From Phycisphaerales bacterium (lineage in GTDB: Bacteria > Planctomycetota > Phycisphaerae > Phycisphaerales > SM1A02): a DNA stretch of 6,792 nt. The stretch covers positions 1 through 6,792 of the forward strand of contig SLDM01000434.1 of the NCBI GenBank assembly GCA_007125255.1, given 5' to 3'. The notes under the pieces are model-generated. The model worked only from the letters and a program-made list of their open reading frames with translations. It was not told the origin of the DNA and searched no databases. Below are positions 4,589-6,792 of this stretch, piece by piece. The first letter of the stretch is position 1; the number at the start of each line of letters is the position of its first letter. A program made the translations under genes and the position numbers.

Positions 4589-6286
4589 ATGAACACGCGC
4601 CTGACTATCGATAAGTTCCCCTTGGCGTGCCTCCTCTGCATCACCTTGCTGACCACGATCGGCACGACATCGGCAGGGACAGCGATTGAAGAAAGACATC
4701 GTGCTGCGCTCGTCGATCAGGCAGATGCAGGAGAGCAATCGCCGGGTCGTCAGGCCGGCAGTCACGCCAAATGCGAACTGGCCTGGTTTTCCTTCATCTC
4801 AGGCGGACAGACCGGCGTGAACGGTACCGTCAGTGCGCTGACCGTCTGGAGCGGCGATTTGATTGCAGGCGGTTCTTTCACCACGGCGGGTGGACAGACG
4901 GTCAATCGCATCGCTCGCTGGGACGGCTCGGCGTGGCAACCCTTCACCTCCGGCGGACAGACCGGGGTGAATGGTACCGTCAGTGCGCTGACCGTCTGGA
5001 ACGGCGACTTGATCGCAGGCGGGTTTTTCACCACGGCGGGTGGACAGACGGTCAATCGCATCGCTCGCTGGGACGGCTCGGCGTGGCAACCCTTTACCTC
5101 CGGCGGACAGATCGGGACGAGCGGCACGGTGTTTTCCCTGGCGGAATGGAACGGCGATCTGATCGCCGGAGGCGAGTTCACTCAAGCAGGCGGACAGACC
5201 GTCAACCGCATCGCACGCTGGGACGGCACTCGATGGCATCCCTTTGAATCGGGTGGACAGACCGGGGTCAGCGTAGACGGTCTCGTGAACTCCATGGCAG
5301 TGTGGAATGGTGATCTGATTGCCGCCGGCGACTTCGCCACCGCGGGCGGACAGATGGTCAACAACATCGCACGCTGGAACGGCTCTCAGTGGCACGCATT
5401 CGAATCCGGCGAACAGATCGGAGTGAATGATTCCGTGGAAGCCGTGACGGTCTGGAGCGGCGATCTGATCGCGGGCGGCGTCTTCATCACGGCGGGCGGA
5501 CAGACGGTCAACCGCATCACACGCTGGAACGGCGCGCAGTGGCATCCCTTCACTTCCGGCGGACAGACCGGAGTGACCGGTCTCTCGTCGATTTTTGCGC
5601 CGGTGTTTGTCCTCTTGGAGTGGAACCGTGATCTGGTCGCAGGCGGCTTCTTCACCGCGGCCGGTGGTCAGACGGTCAACTTCATCGCTCGCTGGGACGG
5701 CTCGGCGTGGCAGCCTTTCACCTCCGGTGGACAGACGGGGTTCGACAGCCTTGTCGAATCCTTGACCATCTGGAACGGAGAGTTGATCGCAGGCGGCCAG
5801 TTCACCACGGCGGGCGGACGGACGGTCAACAACATCGCCCGCTGGGATCGATGCGTGGTTCCCGGCGGCGCGTGCTGCATCAACGGCATCGCGCTGAGTG
5901 TCCCGATTTCAGAGTCGGAATGCCTGGCCATCGGCGGCGTTTTTCAGGGTGAACTCGCGGACCCCGGTCAGGCGACCTGCCCTGAACCCCCACCGACCTG
6001 CGCCGGCGACCTCAACAACGACGGCGTGGTGAACGTCTACGACCTGTTGGAGCTCTTGAACAACTGGGGCACGTGTGAAGAAGAACTCCCGGCCGAGGAA
6101 TGCGGCGGGCCGGATGCGGGCTCATGTTTCCAAGACAACGGAACGCCGTACTGTGATGATGCGGACTGCTGCGAGGCGGTCTGCGCCTGCGATCCGTTCT
6201 GCTGCGAGAACCAGTGGGACAGCTTGTGCGCGGGCGGTGGACTCAACGACAACGGCTGCGGCGCGGCGGTGCTGTGTACGCCCTGA
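4589..6286 (+). CDS. Secreted seven-bladed beta-propeller protein with dockerin-like and Cys-rich tail
   Basis: I place the start at the ATG at 4589 (565 aa), because residues 1-29 then form a classical signal peptide (MNTRLTIDKF, a hydrophobic core, cleavage after TSA). Upstream, GGAA at 10 nt is a weak ribosome site. Residues 71-420 are seven repeats of 50-56 aa with core 'LTVWNGDLIAGGxFTTAGG' and 'VNRIARWDGSAWxPF', similar in style to Rax2/delta-60-like propeller repeats. The tail has a 'GACC...C...GGVFQG...C' module (427-464), one dockerin-type calcium loop (D474, N476, D478, N482, D485) between C471 and C496, and a Cys-rich end (505-563) with DPFCCENQWDSLC. There are 20 cysteines after the signal peptide and none in the repeats between C62 and C422. 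No PEP-CTERM, LPXTG or membrane anchor is visible. An extracellular scaffold, binding or structural role is inference; no catalytic site is apparent. Confidence 0.88.
   Translation: MNTRLTIDKFPLACLLCITLLTTIGTTSAGTAIEERHRAALVDQADAGEQSPGRQAGSHAKCELAWFSFISGGQTGVNGTVSALTVWSGDLIAGGSFTTAGGQTVNRIARWDGSAWQPFTSGGQTGVNGTVSALTVWNGDLIAGGFFTTAGGQTVNRIARWDGSAWQPFTSGGQIGTSGTVFSLAEWNGDLIAGGEFTQAGGQTVNRIARWDGTRWHPFESGGQTGVSVDGLVNSMAVWNGDLIAAGDFATAGGQMVNNIARWNGSQWHAFESGEQIGVNDSVEAVTVWSGDLIAGGVFITAGGQTVNRITRWNGAQWHPFTSGGQTGVTGLSSIFAPVFVLLEWNRDLVAGGFFTAAGGQTVNFIARWDGSAWQPFTSGGQTGFDSLVESLTIWNGELIAGGQFTTAGGRTVNNIARWDRCVVPGGACCINGIALSVPISESECLAIGGVFQGELADPGQATCPEPPPTCAGDLNNDGVVNVYDLLELLNNWGTCEEELPAEECGGPDAGSCFQDNGTPYCDDADCCEAVCACDPFCCENQWDSLCAGGGLNDNGCGAAVLCTP
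4799..5848 (+). repeat. Seven in-frame tandem repeats within the propeller gene
   Basis: Units begin at SGGQ-type codons at 4799, 4949, 5099, 5249, 5405, 5555 and 5723, so periods are 150, 150, 150, 156, 150 and 168 nt, all multiples of three. Units 1 and 2 are identical over 68 nt (4876-4943 equals 5026-5093). The stretch around ATCGCTCGCTGGGACGGCTC recurs also in unit 6. Units 3, 4 and 5 have diverged more, including ARWNG in place of ARWDG. Confidence 0.95.
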
Positions 6287-6438
6287 GATCGCCGAGAGCT
6301 TGCCGCCACATGAATGCGAGATATCGATGCCCACGGGTGATGTGCTCATCATCCGGCGGTCATCGGCACCGCCGGGATATGTATGCCTCAACCGGTCTGT
6401 TCCTGTTCGGACTTTCGGGGGGAGCCGAGGAGCTTTAC

Positions 6439-6516
6439 TCTCTCAACGGCGATGGCGTGGTCAACGTTTCTGGTCTGCTGACACTGCTCTCCGCCTGGGG
6501 ATCATGCCCGCGCTGA
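6439..6516 (+). pseudogene. Relic of a dockerin-like C-terminus
   Basis: The frame ending at the TGA at 6514-6516 reads SLNGDGVVNVSGLLTLLS then AWGSCPR, the typical last residues of a planctomycete dockerin-like tail. Two calcium ligands are lost: Ser replaces Asp at loop position 1 and Gly replaces Asp at position 12. Nothing recognisable precedes it in frame; an ATG at 6379 would make a 45-aa peptide (MYASTGLFLFGLSGG...), with no ribosome site in front and no signal peptide. It aligns codon for codon with the tail of the propeller gene (6010-6078), but has diverged too far to be a recent copy. I read it as the end of a deleted or decayed paralogous gene. A tiny real gene from 6379 is possible but unlikely. 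Confidence 0.55.
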
Positions 6517-6595
6517 GTGCCCCTGCCGGAGCCGGCCGCTTACGATCCTGCTCACTCTCGTCAATCCATATGAATGCGGACGCGGAGCCCAGAAC

Positions 6596-6630
6596 ACCGC
6601 CGAGTCATCTCGGCGGTTTCTTCGTTTCTT
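6596..6630 (+). terminator. Rho-independent terminator
   Basis: ACCGCCGAG (6596-6604) pairs perfectly with CTCGGCGGT (6609-6617) around the 4-nt loop TCAT, followed by a T-rich tract (TTTCTTCGTTTCTT, 6617-6630). It terminates rightward transcription from the propeller gene or the decayed gene after it, ahead of the opposing tRNA gene. On the minus strand the hairpin is followed by TGTTCTGGG, a poor T-tract, so it would serve the tRNA transcript only weakly. Confidence 0.85.
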
Positions 6631-6706
6631 CCGGCATTGAGTACACGGTCACAGCCAGAGCGGCGGCGCCCCGGTCGGTGCGGCCGATCAACCGGCCGGC
6701 TGCGAA

Positions 6707-6778
6707 AGCGGGTGAAGGGATTCGAACCCTCGACATTCACGTTGGCAACGTGACGCTCTACCACTGAGCTACACCCGC
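6707..6778 (-). tRNA. tRNA-Gly (anticodon GCC)
   Basis: On the minus strand the acceptor arm GCGGGTG (6778-6772) pairs perfectly with CACCCGC (6714-6708), followed by a T discriminator at 6707. The D-arm is GCTC-AGTGGTA-GAGC. The anticodon stem TCACG/CGTGA encloses the loop TTGCCAA, giving anticodon GCC. The variable loop is five bases, and the T-arm is GAGGG-TTCGAAT-CCCTT with one G-T pair. CCA is not encoded. All conserved cloverleaf positions look normal, so it should be functional, decoding GGC and GGT glycine codons. It opposes the gene to its left. Confidence 0.97.
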
Positions 6779-6792
6779 AATGTCGTTCCGAA

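Noticed and set aside
4799..5545. Antisense open frame with repeated AVPACDAVDRLSARR-like units
   Set aside because: Its repetition is only the complement of the in-frame propeller repeats.
4799..5848. CRISPR-like or non-coding tandem array
   Set aside because: Periods are 150-168 nt and always multiples of three within an open frame; there is no short repeat with unique spacers.
6561..6767. Short frames on both strands over the tRNA (VNVEGSNPFT and GIRTLDIHVGN translations)
   Set aside because: These are well-known spurious translations of tRNA sequence.

Overview
The window reads like a chromosomal segment of a G+C-rich planctomycete, most likely a member of the Phycisphaerae. The main clue is the secreted repeat protein at 4589-6286. 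Its tail combines a 'GACC...GGxFxG...C' Cys module, a single dockerin-like calcium loop (DLNNDGVVNVYDLLELL) and a 'CCEAVCACDPFCCENQWDSLC'-type Cys-rich end, a combination I associate with that group. This assignment is inference from composition and protein style, because no rRNA or housekeeping marker is present.

Layout. Positions 1-155, downstream of a leftward operon, hold a hairpin and a degenerate tandem octamer array. Positions 145-2873 (minus strand) are a two-gene operon. The upstream gene encodes an exported, possibly lipid-anchored 578-aa protein with a (beta/alpha)-barrel-like C-terminal half. The downstream gene encodes a membrane-tethered endonuclease/exonuclease/phosphatase-fold (EEP) hydrolase, and the two overlap as ATGA. 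A 153-bp divergent intergenic region separates this operon from a rightward Old Yellow Enzyme-type NADH:flavin oxidoreductase (3027-4118). That gene appears to be leaderless, with a -35/-10 pair placed so that transcription would start at the ATG. Positions 4119-4588 are a 470-bp gap with three inverted repeats and no convincing gene. Positions 4589-6286 encode a secreted seven-repeat protein that I read as a seven-bladed beta-propeller, followed by the Cys-rich and dockerin-like tail. Positions 6287-6706 carry a short relic of a second dockerin-like C-terminus and a strong rho-independent terminator. A leftward tRNA-Gly(GCC) gene lies at 6707-6778.

How the genes fit together. Only the two minus-strand genes look like a functional unit (coupled translation, both products predicted at or outside the cytoplasmic membrane). 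The oxidoreductase and the propeller protein look independent. I found no mobile element, CRISPR array, defence system or biosynthetic cluster. The most useful leads are the unrecognised exported barrel protein coupled to a membrane EEP hydrolase, the N-terminus-closed and possibly disulfide-locked propeller with internally homogenised repeats, the structured gap upstream of it, the dockerin relic, and the octamer array.
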